From a candidate division WWE3 bacterium (GTDB taxonomy: Bacteria > Patescibacteriota > WWE3 > 2-01-FULL-39-13), in the NCBI GenBank assembly GCA_027002375.1, contig JALWZX010000043.1, positions 1-5,333 on the forward strand: a DNA stretch of 5,333 nt, written 5' to 3'. Positions 5,307 through 5,333 of this stretch are shown here, piece after piece. The notes beneath the pieces were generated by a model. That model saw only the letters and a program-made list of their open reading frames with translations, was not told the origin of the DNA and made no database searches. Each line of letters opens with the position of its first letter. Within the stretch, counting starts at the first letter, position 1. The position numbers and the translations under genes were made by a program.

Positions 5307-5333
5307 CTATTTTTTCTTTTTGGTGGAATTCTT
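5307..5333 (-). CDS. possible C-terminal codons of an upstream gene
   Basis: Read on the minus strand from the window edge, eight codons give KNSTKKKK followed by TAG, 15 bases before the enolase start. Lysine-rich ends are common on nucleic-acid-binding proteins, and the YtxH-like protein here ends similarly. The stretch is far too short to be sure, and A-rich intergenic DNA would look the same. Confidence 0.2.
   Translation of the reverse strand, partial: KNSTKKKK

Noticed and set aside
1..5333. Reassigned stop codon (TGA or TAG as sense)
   Set aside because: TAG is the natural end of three genes, and every complete gene reads through with the standard code; TGA is simply unused as a stop among seven genes, which is unsurprising in A+T-rich DNA.
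1..5333. CRISPR arrays, insertion sequences, attachment sites
   Set aside because: No regularly spaced repeats, transposase motifs, long terminal inverted repeats or tRNA-associated duplications were seen.

Overview
The window is AT-rich (roughly one third G+C by eye) bacterial DNA read with the standard bacterial code. All seven complete genes end in TAA or TAG, and no frame needs TGA as a sense codon. Short proteins, an RsmI without its usual C-terminal extension, a strongly diverged enolase and dense packing suggest an uncultured, small-genome lineage, possibly a Patescibacteria/CPR bacterium. That placement is an inference from style; no rRNA or marker gene here settles it.

Layout. Positions 1-1727 (+) hold the end of an ABC-2 type exporter: a membrane subunit (54-683) whose 5' part is missing or interrupted by an in-frame TAG, then its ATPase (744-1727). 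rsmI (1743-2465, +), a 16S rRNA 2'-O-methyltransferase, follows. Positions 2466-2628 are noncoding, unusually G+C-rich and full of hairpins, and end in a near-consensus sigma70-type promoter. That promoter drives two small single-span membrane proteins with helical tails: a DUF948/YtxG-like protein (2629-2961) and a YtxH-family protein (3001-3327). A strong intrinsic terminator closes this unit at 3369-3397.

The right half is glycolytic. A 2,3-bisphosphoglycerate-dependent phosphoglycerate mutase homologue (3416-4174, +) converges tail to tail on a short, diverged enolase (4179-5291, -). Together they would carry out 3-phosphoglycerate to 2-phosphoglycerate to phosphoenolpyruvate. A few codons of a lysine-rich C-terminus may enter from the right edge on the minus strand.

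A consistent regulatory pattern runs through the window. The starts at 744, 1743, 2629 and 3416, and perhaps enolase, have a -10-like hexamer 6-8 bases upstream and no Shine-Dalgarno, so their mRNAs are predicted to be leaderless. The one clearly operon-internal gene, ytxH-like, has a strong Shine-Dalgarno. I did not find a clearly new defence or mobile system. The points most worth a second look are the structured 2485-2583 region, the leaderless pattern, the unusual enolase and the broken 5' end of the permease.
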